NCBI GenBank assembly: GCA_937959095.1 | Contig: CALGLY010000410.1 | Location: forward strand, 1-7,080 | DNA: 7,080 nt | Source of the DNA: an uncultured Saprospiraceae bacterium | GTDB lineage: Bacteria; Bacteroidota; Bacteroidia; Chitinophagales; Saprospiraceae | Direction: 5' to 3' | In this document: one piece after another, positions 1 to 6,630 of the stretch | Position numbering within the stretch: position 1 is the first letter of the stretch | Layout: the number at the start of each line of letters is the position of its first letter | Notes under the pieces: model-generated | The model's database searches: none | Told to the model about the DNA's origin: nothing | The model's input: only the letters and a program-made list of their open reading frames with translations | Program-made: the position numbers and the translations under genes

Positions 1-1279
1 GTAAATTTTCTGGTTTATACATCAATTTTACTTCTTCTATAAAGTCCATATCCATGCGGGCTACAAAGTCTGCATTACGGGTGAGTTTGCCATCAATAAT
101 AAATAGTGGATCGCCAGAAAGGACGGTGTTGGCATCATAAAGTCCCGATGGATTGTAGAGTTCAGCGCGGTAGGTGCTATCTTCTTTAAGGATGAATTTG
201 AGTGGTGTAATCAATTCTCCAAAGAAATTTCGCATCTGATCGAAAGATTCGTATTCATCAATGATATAAGTGAATGCCGATTCTAAGTCTTGTATATCCA
301 GTTTTATTTTTTCTGTTTCTAATTTGCTTTCTATAGCTGTATAAATCTGAAAAATCTTTTTACGCTTTTGGCTTAAAGTCAAGTATTTTCGGATGGATTC
401 AGAGTAGAAAAATTCTTCCTTAATTGGTGGCATTTTCCGTTCTTTCAGCTGAATACCGATTTCTTTATGCTCAAATTGGTAGCCAATAAACTGCACGGGG
501 CGTTTTCCATGAAACAAAGGAGGTTTCAATTCAAATGCACCTTGTTCCTTAGCGGAACAATAAAAAATACGATCCTCTAAACTAGAATACATTCCTAATA
601 CGCTTGCTGTTGTAGGCGTGTCATTGCCATCCAAAAGCGTTCCTCGTACTGCGATGGCATTGCCTATTGAGCCATTAATCGTTGCTCCTGCTGTGATGTC
701 ATTGGTGATTAAAGCCGCATCATTCACCGCTACCGAGATATTGGCTTTCACAGGTGTACCATTTTTATCTTTCACATTGATTGTACCACGCACCATTTCG
801 CGCGGGCTGTAGCTATTCTTATTTAATTGGAGTTCCACCACCAAATCATCTAATGCCAATGTTTCCTTGCCTGTTACTAGGGAATCAGGGATTATGTCTA
901 CTTTTTCCCTAAGTAAATCATTATAAACTGGAAAAACCGCGCTCGCCAAGCTTTCTTCCGAAGCCGTTGTTTTTAGCATCGAAATGCGATAATTATCAGA
1001 TACTAAGTCGAACGGGATTTTATAATAGCCTTCTATATAGCCATTTTCATTGGCTTGTAAATAAAATTGCTCTAGTACCTCTCCATTTCTATCCGAAATG
1101 AGAACATGAACAATCGCTTCTTTATGTTCTTCGCTTTTGGGTAAATACAGTTTATACCAAGCGACTTCGCCTGTTACATAGAAAGATTTATCCAAATGCA
1201 ATACTGCATTTTGAGCAAAGCCTATGTTTGCAAAAGCTAAAAGAAGAAAAAATACAAGATGCTGAATTAAAATTTTCAT
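1..1279 (-). CDS. Secreted MG2 (macroglobulin-like) protein with plug-like segment, C-terminus outside window
   Basis: Reading starts at the ATG at 1279-1277 and stays open for 426 codons to the window edge, so the C-terminus is missing. Residues 1-22 form a Sec signal peptide (MKILIQ, a hydrophobic core, then GFA|Q), which predicts export. Residues about 25-105 resemble the MG2 macroglobulin domain: LDKSFYVTGEVAWYKLYL is the typical opening, followed by a beta-rich stretch. A second beta-sandwich-like unit follows at about 146-195 (NKNSYSPREMVRGTINVKD). Residues 290-355 look helical and charged. Residues about 389-421 (GDPLFIIDGKL, then DMDFIEEVKLMY) resemble the plug domain of TonB receptors, although no barrel is visible. 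Bacteroidota encode many large envelope proteins of this MG2-plus-plug-like kind, mostly without assigned function. It lies 70 nt downstream of a DUF4249 lipoprotein gene in the same direction and is probably co-transcribed with it. An accessory role in the neighbouring uptake system is inference. The domain assignments are by eye. Confidence 0.85.
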   Translation of the reverse strand, partial: MKILIQHLVFFLLLAFANIGFAQNAVLHLDKSFYVTGEVAWYKLYLPKSEEHKEAIVHVLISDRNGEVLEQFYLQANENGYIEGYYKIPFDLVSDNYRISMLKTTASEESLASAVFPVYNDLLREKVDIIPDSLVTGKETLALDDLVVELQLNKNSYSPREMVRGTINVKDKNGTPVKANISVAVNDAALITNDITAGATINGSIGNAIAVRGTLLDGNDTPTTASVLGMYSSLEDRIFYCSAKEQGAFELKPPLFHGKRPVQFIGYQFEHKEIGIQLKERKMPPIKEEFFYSESIRKYLTLSQKRKKIFQIYTAIESKLETEKIKLDIQDLESAFTYIIDEYESFDQMRNFFGELITPLKFILKEDSTYRAELYNPSGLYDANTVLSGDPLFIIDGKLTRNADFVARMDMDFIEEVKLMYKPENL

Positions 1280-1349
1280 CCTATGATGCTTTATAGTCGA
1301 CTAGAGAAATAGTTGTTTCTAAAAAAATACGTCAAGGAGTCCTCATAAA

Positions 1350-2447
1350 TTAACCTTCCCAAAAATCAGGTTTCCTAGTCGTACTACCTGGTTGCTGAGA
1401 ACAATCGCAACAAACTGGAAATGGAGTAGGACATTCTGGAGAAAACCTGCGAGGAGGCAAGGGACAAAGTCGTTCTTCTCCAAGTACAGGTGGCACATAG
1501 AAATGCGTTGTGTCCTGGTCATGTGCTGTGAAGTATCCGAAAACAGAATTATCTTTATCGTCGTTCAGATTTGTAAAGTTCGATTGCACGCGACCCACCA
1601 CAGGCTCAAAAAGAAAGCCTTGTCGTTCTATAGATTGCTTTGTCCGACTCCAATAGCGAAAAGCCGTTGGATTCAGTGATTTTCGGTAAACGGTATAGGT
1701 ATAACCTTCTGCAAACTCATAATTGATAAGTACTTGGGAAAGTGGAAAATTAATCGCTTCATCGCCTTCAAAGGCATTACCATCTAGTATGTGAATATTG
1801 TCAAAATCTACGTTCACCGTGATGTAGCAAACCTTTGAATAAACGGTAGGGATATTCACAAGTGCAGAATCCGTAAGCTGATAGGTGCGTTCGGCAGTCC
1901 ATAGCAGTTGCGCATTATTGTCGCTGTTTGGCATTTCTATTGGCGTATTGGCTAAAAATTGCACAGCAGGTTTCGATAAAATTTCTCCTTTGTCATTTAG
2001 ACTTTCTCTCGTGCTAAGTTCGTATTTAAGCTGCGTTTCGCCTGCTGGTAGGGGCAATAATTCTTCAAAACTCGATTCATAAACGCGTCCATCTTCTACG
2101 GCCACTCGAATCTTATATTTCTGATAATGTTCTATCTTGATAGGATCTGCTACTGGATCGAAGATGTGCTGAAATAGAGTAGACTCGCGCTGTTCGATTT
2201 CCATTTCATTACCCGCTTCATCTATTAGTGTTACGGCATCGAGTAGGACAAGCCCTAAGGATTTTAAATCGAAATTGAAGATATTACTAATTCGAATCCG
2301 CAGAATGGAAGGATCTCCTTTTATGAGTTCACCTCTGATGACGATGCCTTCTTCTGTGCCTTTGGGGACATCTAAATCAATTGTATCTAAGCAAGCGGTT
2401 AGACTAAGTAAACTTAAAATTATTAGGATAAAATTTCCTGGTTTCAT
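1350..2447 (-). CDS. DUF4249 family lipoprotein (copy 2 of a tandem pair)
   Basis: This is a 365-residue lipoprotein. The signal peptide MKPGNFILIILSLLSLTAC ends in the lipobox LTAC, with Cys19 as the predicted lipidation site, followed by acidic LDTIDLD. I chose the ATG at 2447 because it gives a normal lipoprotein signal. A TTG at 2474 would add nine residues and overlap the preceding gene. Family marks of DUF4249 are the early IVIRGEL strand, the GRVYESS and LLPLP segments near the middle of the N-terminal half, LLWTAERTYQLTD, DFDNIHILDG, GRVQSNF and VFGYFTA, and the C-terminal CCDC (346-349) ending in PDFW. DUF4249 proteins are Bacteroidota envelope proteins of unknown function that are usually encoded beside TonB-dependent receptors. 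The gene lies 20 nt downstream of its paralogue, so translation is probably coupled. Relative to the paralogue it carries a short insertion (ALVNIPTVYSK) before the conserved CYIT motif. A SusD-like substrate-capturing role is inference. Confidence 0.92.
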   Translation of the reverse strand: MKPGNFILIILSLLSLTACLDTIDLDVPKGTEEGIVIRGELIKGDPSILRIRISNIFNFDLKSLGLVLLDAVTLIDEAGNEMEIEQRESTLFQHIFDPVADPIKIEHYQKYKIRVAVEDGRVYESSFEELLPLPAGETQLKYELSTRESLNDKGEILSKPAVQFLANTPIEMPNSDNNAQLLWTAERTYQLTDSALVNIPTVYSKVCYITVNVDFDNIHILDGNAFEGDEAINFPLSQVLINYEFAEGYTYTVYRKSLNPTAFRYWSRTKQSIERQGFLFEPVVGRVQSNFTNLNDDKDNSVFGYFTAHDQDTTHFYVPPVLGEERLCPLPPRRFSPECPTPFPVCCDCSQQPGSTTRKPDFWEG

Positions 2448-2467
2448 TATCTCGAATTTATAAGCTT

Positions 2468-3526
2468 TTACCAAAAAGAAGGACGAAATATAGTACTTCC
2501 TTCTACACTAGCACAATCGCAACAAACAGGTACAGGACAACCTCCACCTGGTGGTGCCGGCACACTGGGCGGACAGAAGTTTCCTGCGGTATCGAATTCT
2601 TCTGGCCCGACATATACTCGTACTGTATCTTGTGCATAGGCAGTGAAATAGCCAAATACATTGTCTATTTCATCATTAATATTTTTGAAATTGGTGACTA
2701 CACGCCCCGCAGGTGCTTCGAATAAATTTCCCTTGCGCTCTATGATTTGCTTCGTCTGATTCCAATAATCAAAAGCTCCTTTCGTCAATGATTTTTGATA
2801 AACCGAATAGTAATAGCCTTCTCCTAGTTCGTAATCTAGAGGAATATTAGAAAGTGGAAAATCCTCTGCATCACTATCAAGTAGCGTTCCATCTAAGACA
2901 TGAATATTATCAAAGTCCAAGTTTATAGTGATGTAGCAAATTCGCTCGGAATTATCTGTAACTTGGTAGGTGCGTTCTGCTGTCCAAAAAAGGCGCGCAT
3001 TTTCTTCTTTATTATTTAATGTTACTGGCGCATCTATCGAGAATTGTATAACAGGACGCTCTTCTAATTCGCCATCCGATTCATCTATAACCGTGATAGA
3101 GGAAAGTTCGGATTTTAGCGTTGCTTTTTCGGGTAAAGGCATTAATTCTTCTAATGAAGATTCAAAAACACGTCCATCGAAAGTCGCAACGCGCAAGAAA
3201 TACTTTTTGCCAAAATCGACATCAAAAGGATCACCTGAAATGAACGTATATTGATGAAACCCATCTCCAAATTCTGGCACATCTAATTGATTTCCTTCTT
3301 CATCAATAAGTAGCACCGAGCGTGCATTTAGGGGCAAAAGGCTTTTTAAATCAAAATTGAAGACCCTATCCAAATATACTTTTAGTTGAGAAGGCGTTCC
3401 TTTCACCAATTCGCCTCGAATCACGATACTGTCTTCTAAGCCTTTGGGAACTTCTAAGTCAATTTTATCTAAACAGGACACAAAGAGCAATAAAGCACTA
3501 AGCGATAATAGAGATATAAGTCGCAT
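2468..3526 (-). CDS. DUF4249 family lipoprotein (copy 1 of a tandem pair)
   Basis: This is a 352-residue lipoprotein when read from the ATG at 3526. MRLISLLSLSALLLFVSC gives a lipobox with Cys18, followed by LDKIDLEVPKG. An in-frame ATG at 3547 would add MYSKKII. I prefer 3526 because the signal peptide then matches the paralogue's length, the leader just upstream is A-rich as is usual in Bacteroidota, and the 3547 ATG begins one base after a strong hairpin. Both options give a plausible lipoprotein. DUF4249 marks include IVIRGEL, FNFDLKSL, GRVFESS, LMPLP, WTAERTYQVTD, CYIT, DFDNIHVLDG, VFGYFTA, and a Pro/Gly/Cys-rich tail with CCDC (335-338) and terminal FRPSFW. From the lipid cysteine, 31 of the first 46 residues are identical to the downstream copy by hand count, so the two genes are a tandem duplication. 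It is the first gene after the TonB-dependent receptor and a likely partner of it. The substrate is unknown. Confidence 0.92.
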   Translation of the reverse strand: MRLISLLSLSALLLFVSCLDKIDLEVPKGLEDSIVIRGELVKGTPSQLKVYLDRVFNFDLKSLLPLNARSVLLIDEEGNQLDVPEFGDGFHQYTFISGDPFDVDFGKKYFLRVATFDGRVFESSLEELMPLPEKATLKSELSSITVIDESDGELEERPVIQFSIDAPVTLNNKEENARLFWTAERTYQVTDNSERICYITINLDFDNIHVLDGTLLDSDAEDFPLSNIPLDYELGEGYYYSVYQKSLTKGAFDYWNQTKQIIERKGNLFEAPAGRVVTNFKNINDEIDNVFGYFTAYAQDTVRVYVGPEEFDTAGNFCPPSVPAPPGGGCPVPVCCDCASVEGSTIFRPSFW

Positions 3527-3548
3527 GATTATTTTTTTTGAGTACATA

Positions 3549-3593
3549 CACCCAAACCGTAAGAAGTATTCATTGTTTCTTACGGTTTGGGTG
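3549..3593 (-). repeat. Perfect 17-bp inverted repeat between receptor and lipoprotein genes (intercistronic hairpin)
   Basis: The arms CACCCAAACCGTAAGAA (3549-3565) and TTCTTACGGTTTGGGTG (3577-3593) are exact reverse complements around an 11-nt loop. In the minus-strand transcript the hairpin begins 13 nt after the receptor stop codon and ends one base before the first possible ATG of the next gene. No U-run follows it on either strand (on the minus strand an A-rich stretch follows), so it is not a canonical intrinsic terminator. More likely roles are stabilising the 3' end of the receptor message, partial attenuation, or being one copy of a dispersed palindromic repeat. The function is inference; the palindrome is seen directly. 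Confidence 0.85.
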
Positions 3594-3606
3594 GAATACT
3601 ATAACA

Positions 3607-6339
3607 TTACAGGATTTCAAAATTGAAGGTCAAAGAAGGGAAGGCTGTTCCGAGAATAGCCAATTTATTTGCCTGTACGCGCTGGAATGCGCCTTGCGTA
3701 TAGAAGACAGAGAATGCATTTCTGCGTGCATACACATTATAAATTGAAATCGTCCAACTTGTTCGGAATCGCTGATTCTTCTTGTAGCCGCGCCCAATCG
3801 TATACGCAATGTCCATGCGGTGATAATCAGGAATGCGCAATTGATTGCGAAGCGAATAAATAGGAACAACTAAGCCATTTTCGAGTTTCGTATTCCCGAC
3901 GGGTGGGGTAGTAGGGCGACCTGTGCCGTAGATAAAGTTCACGGTAACGGTGTTTCTACGATTCGGCTGATAGTTGAGAACAAGCGATAAATCATGTGGT
4001 TTATCAAAGTTACTCGGATACCAAGTACCGCGATTGATTCCTTCTATTTGTCGCTCGGAGCGCGTATAGGCATAGCTCAAAAAGCCATTGTAAATACCTT
4101 TGTTTTTCTTCAAGCTAAATTCTACCCCATAGGAGCGACCAATGCCCGGAAGCAATTCGGTTTCCAATTGCTCATTCATCACCAATTGTGCAAAATCTTT
4201 ATAATCAAATAGTTCGTCTACATAGCGACCAAAGGTTTCGAGCGAGGCTTCCCAGTCATTATCATCGGAGTTGCGGAAATACCCTACGGATACATTATGA
4301 GAACGCTGCGGTGCGATATATTGGGTACTCAATTGCCACTGACTCGTAGGTGTAGGCGAATCGGAATTGAATATCTGATTAATAAATTGTGCGGTGCGGC
4401 TATAGCCCGCCTTGATAGAAGATGTCTCATTCAGCTTGTAGCGCAAGGAAAGACGCGGCTCTAAACTGCTATAGGTCTTGATAGCGTCCCCTTTGTTGAA
4501 GAGCGTGCTGCCTATTGTTTGTGATGGGTCGGGTTGGGTTGCATCGCTGTATTGGTAGACTGTTTTTGGCCCTAAAAATTGATAGAGTTCATAACGCAAA
4601 CCACCTGCCACCGTGAAGCGAGGCGAAGCTGTCCAATTCGCACTAACAAAACCAGCCATTTCCAAACCTTGTTCTTGCTCTAGTTCTTTTGCCGTAATTA
4701 CAGAATTTTCTCCGAAAGGCGCGCGTTTGCCTGGATCTACTTCGTAGCGAATAGCTGAAACACCAGCATCTATTTCTAAATCATTACTTGGACTAAAGGT
4801 CAGTTGTTCCTTCACTTTCCAGTAGGCTACATCATTATTGAGTTGTGCAGCATCTATACCGCGCAAATCAAAACGCGCACTCTTGTAATCACTACGGATG
4901 ACGGAAAATTTAGAAAATAAATTTTCTGAAAGTATCGTCTTATAAATCAATTGTCCTAGCAAGGTGCTATACTCAAAACCGAATTCGGCATTATAGGTAA
5001 ATTCATCATTGGAACTATAGCCCGATAGAATAATCGTGTTTTTATCATTTAGTCGGAATGTCAAGCGTGCATTTGCATCATAGAAAAAGGCAGAGCTACG
5101 TTTGATTTCTAAGACTTTGAAAAGGTCAAGAATCCAATTGGAATAAGAGGAACGGAAACCTGCAATAAAGGAAAGTTTGTCTTTTATAATAGGCCCTTCC
5201 AAGCTAATGTGGGACGTGACAGGATCAACACCGCCCTTCAGATTGAATTTCTTGAAATCGCCATCTTTCATTCGTACATCCATCACGGAGGCCAAGCGAC
5301 CACCATATTCTGCTGGAATACTTCCTTTATATAAATCTACTCCCCCGATTAAGTCTGCATTGAACGTACTGAAAAAACCTAGTGCGTGGGAAGAGTTTAA
5401 TAAGAAACCTTCGTCTTGTATAACCAGGTTTTGATCTACTTCACCACCACGTACATTGAAACCAACCGCGCCTTCTCCTATCGAACTTACGCCAGGTTGC
5501 AAGAGTAAGCCTTTCACTACATCCGTATTTCCTAGAAAAGCAGGGAGTGCTTTCAAGTCTTTCATTTCTAGGCGTGTGAGTCCTACTTGTGCATTTTCTA
5601 CGTTAGCATCCTCTTTTCTAGCGGTCACGGTTACGCCTTCTAGTTGAATGGAGGCTTTATTGAGTTTAAGTTTTAATTCTCCATCACTATAGACTTGCAC
5701 CAATTGTACTTGGTCTTCGTAGCCGACATAATTAATTACCAATTCATGCTCTCCAACAGGTAATTCTGACTCAAATAAGCCATCTATATCCGTCACGGTA
5801 GCTTTGTCGAGGTCTGTCCACTGTAAAGTTGCCCCGATAATAGGCTCACGAGTTTGTTCATCTCGAATGATGCCACTCACTTTTGAAAAACCAGAAGGTG
5901 ATAGTTTATCAATACTACCCACGATGATAGGACGGATTTTGCTCACACGCTCTGGTTCGCCACCCGAAAGCGATTTTTCCAGACCTTGATAATAATCGGA
6001 AGAATAGACCTCTTCCAATATGCGCCCTGGTGCGATGATAACGGCATAGTCCCGATAGACCATATAGTTGAGTAGCGTACCGTCAAACATTGCTTTCATT
6101 ACCTCCTCCAAAGAAGCCTCCTGAAAGGAATGCGTCATGGCTTTAGTGGGTAATTCTTTTTCTTTATAGTAAAATTGTAGAGGGAGGTCTTTATTAAGTT
6201 GCTGGAGAATGCTTCTGGCTGATTTTTCTTGAAAGGAGGCTGTTATTTTTACGTCTTCAATGGACTGTGCTGGCAATAGGTATGTTCCTAATAGACTCAA
6301 AATGAGTAATAGTGACCGCATATTGATCGGGTGTTTCAT
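3607..6339 (-). CDS. TonB-dependent outer-membrane receptor with STN and carboxypeptidase-regulatory-like domains
   Basis: This 910-residue protein is an energised outer-membrane importer for an unidentified substrate. Residues 1-25 form a Sec signal peptide (LLLILSLLGTYLLPAQ). Residues about 30-105 are an STN (secretin/TonB N-terminal) domain, with SARSILQQLNKDLPLQFYY and LEEVMKAMFDGTLLNY. Residues about 153-227 form a carboxypeptidase-regulatory-like beta domain (VSGIIRDEQTREPIIGATL, TDIDGLFESELPVGEHEL). The plug spans about 250-360, with NVRGGEVDQNLVIQDE, FNADLIGGVDLYKGSIPAEY and GGRLASVMDVRMKDG. The rest is a beta-barrel ending in the hydrophobic strand PSLTFNFEIL, as expected for BAM-dependent insertion. 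The length is usual for the class. I chose ATG 6339; ATG 6321 (MRSLLLIL) would also leave a working signal peptide. It is the first gene of the minus-strand cluster, followed by two DUF4249 lipoproteins. STN domains often signal to FecR-type anti-sigma factors, but no fecI/fecR-like pair lies in the window. The receptor call is secure; the substrate is not known. Confidence 0.96.
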   Translation of the reverse strand: MKHPINMRSLLLILSLLGTYLLPAQSIEDVKITASFQEKSARSILQQLNKDLPLQFYYKEKELPTKAMTHSFQEASLEEVMKAMFDGTLLNYMVYRDYAVIIAPGRILEEVYSSDYYQGLEKSLSGGEPERVSKIRPIIVGSIDKLSPSGFSKVSGIIRDEQTREPIIGATLQWTDLDKATVTDIDGLFESELPVGEHELVINYVGYEDQVQLVQVYSDGELKLKLNKASIQLEGVTVTARKEDANVENAQVGLTRLEMKDLKALPAFLGNTDVVKGLLLQPGVSSIGEGAVGFNVRGGEVDQNLVIQDEGFLLNSSHALGFFSTFNADLIGGVDLYKGSIPAEYGGRLASVMDVRMKDGDFKKFNLKGGVDPVTSHISLEGPIIKDKLSFIAGFRSSYSNWILDLFKVLEIKRSSAFFYDANARLTFRLNDKNTIILSGYSSNDEFTYNAEFGFEYSTLLGQLIYKTILSENLFSKFSVIRSDYKSARFDLRGIDAAQLNNDVAYWKVKEQLTFSPSNDLEIDAGVSAIRYEVDPGKRAPFGENSVITAKELEQEQGLEMAGFVSANWTASPRFTVAGGLRYELYQFLGPKTVYQYSDATQPDPSQTIGSTLFNKGDAIKTYSSLEPRLSLRYKLNETSSIKAGYSRTAQFINQIFNSDSPTPTSQWQLSTQYIAPQRSHNVSVGYFRNSDDNDWEASLETFGRYVDELFDYKDFAQLVMNEQLETELLPGIGRSYGVEFSLKKNKGIYNGFLSYAYTRSERQIEGINRGTWYPSNFDKPHDLSLVLNYQPNRRNTVTVNFIYGTGRPTTPPVGNTKLENGLVVPIYSLRNQLRIPDYHRMDIAYTIGRGYKKNQRFRTSWTISIYNVYARRNAFSVFYTQGAFQRVQANKLAILGTAFPSLTFNFEIL

Positions 6340-6370
6340 TCTTAAAGTAATGATAATACAGAATTTCTGC

Positions 6371-6378
6371 CAAAAGTA
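6371..6378 (-). promoter_or_regulatory. Candidate -7 box of the receptor operon promoter
   Basis: On the minus strand this reads TACTTTTG, an exact match to the Bacteroidota -7 consensus TAnnTTTG, and lies 31 nt upstream of the receptor ATG. That would give a short leader of roughly 25 nt. No TTTG -33 element is found at the usual spacing of about 19-21 nt upstream, so recognition may need an activator or an alternative sigma factor, or the match may be chance. Its TTTG could instead act as a -33 element for a weak box next to the ATG (TACTTTAA). Confidence 0.35.
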
Positions 6379-6398
6379 AGAAAACTATCTTGAATAAC

Positions 6399-6484
6399 GC
6401 TTGGAGATGGAAAAATGCTGTTTGATTAAAAGGGGGAGGAGATTCAATTTATGAAATTTTCAATCTATTAGGCTTGGAGTTGGA
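6399..6484. repeat. Imperfect 13-bp direct repeat in the divergent promoter region
   Basis: GCTTGGAGATGGA (6399-6411) and GCTTGGAGTTGGA (6472-6484) match at 12 of 13 positions. Their starts are 73 bp apart, close to seven helical turns, which would place both on the same DNA face. This could be a pair of operator half-sites or a chance similarity; no regulator gene is visible nearby. Confidence 0.35.
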
Positions 6485-6555
6485 GGGGCTTTTTAAATGA
6501 AATCTCGAATATGGAAATACGTTTGAAGAAATGATTCAGGGTTTCCTATGATTTT

Positions 6556-6588
6556 TTTGTAAAAAAGGATACCTTTATTATAATTTTT
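6556..6588 (+). promoter_or_regulatory. Candidate Bacteroidota-type promoter for the plus-strand hypothetical gene
   Basis: TTTG at 6556-6559 serves as a -33 box. A 21-nt spacer follows, then TAATTTTT at 6581-6588, matching TAnnTTTG at all but the last base. A TATAAT overlaps at 6579-6584. Transcription would begin near 6595, leaving a leader of about 36 nt before the ATG at 6631. This supports that ATG over any start further upstream. The region is AT-rich, so chance matches are possible. Confidence 0.45.
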
Positions 6589-6630
6589 ACTAATACAAAG
6601 CTAGAATTATCTTCCATCAATTCTAACTTG

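Larger units (their letters stand above)
6340..6630. other. Divergent intergenic region
   Basis: This stretch of 291 bp separates the minus-strand receptor operon from the plus-strand hypothetical gene and is AT-rich at both ends. It holds promoter-like boxes facing each way and an imperfect 13-bp direct repeat in the middle. I found no convincing hairpin terminator, tRNA, riboswitch-like structure or credible small ORF. The plus-strand frame of the downstream gene is open back to 6535, but no ATG occurs in it before 6631. Confidence 0.8.

Noticed and set aside
618..812. Plus-strand open frame of 64 codons
   Set aside because: It lies antisense within the well-supported MG2 protein gene, has no leader or family resemblance, and is a shadow frame.
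1294..1320. Palindrome TAGTCGACTA (1294-1303) and a small AGAAA/TTTCT stem (1305-1320) in the gap before the MG2 gene
   Set aside because: Both are short, and the 5-bp stem has no U-tract following it on the transcribed strand, so neither can be called a terminator or operator.
1322..1329. Minus-strand TATTTTTT as a possible -7 box for a separate MG2 promoter
   Set aside because: It is only a T-rich match with no TTTG at the right distance; co-transcription from upstream is simpler.
2448..2474. TTG start at 2474 for the second DUF4249 gene
   Set aside because: It would overlap the previous stop codon and add a non-signal-like MVKAYKFEI; ATG 2447 gives a standard lipoprotein signal.
3538..3747. 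Plus-strand open frame crossing the hairpin and the 3' end of the receptor gene
   Set aside because: Most of it is antisense to the receptor barrel end, and the peptide is not protein-like. It is explained by the palindrome and shadow coding.
6451..6471. Tiny ATG...TAG frame in the divergent region
   Set aside because: It has only six codons before the stop and no conserved context; not a credible gene or leader peptide.
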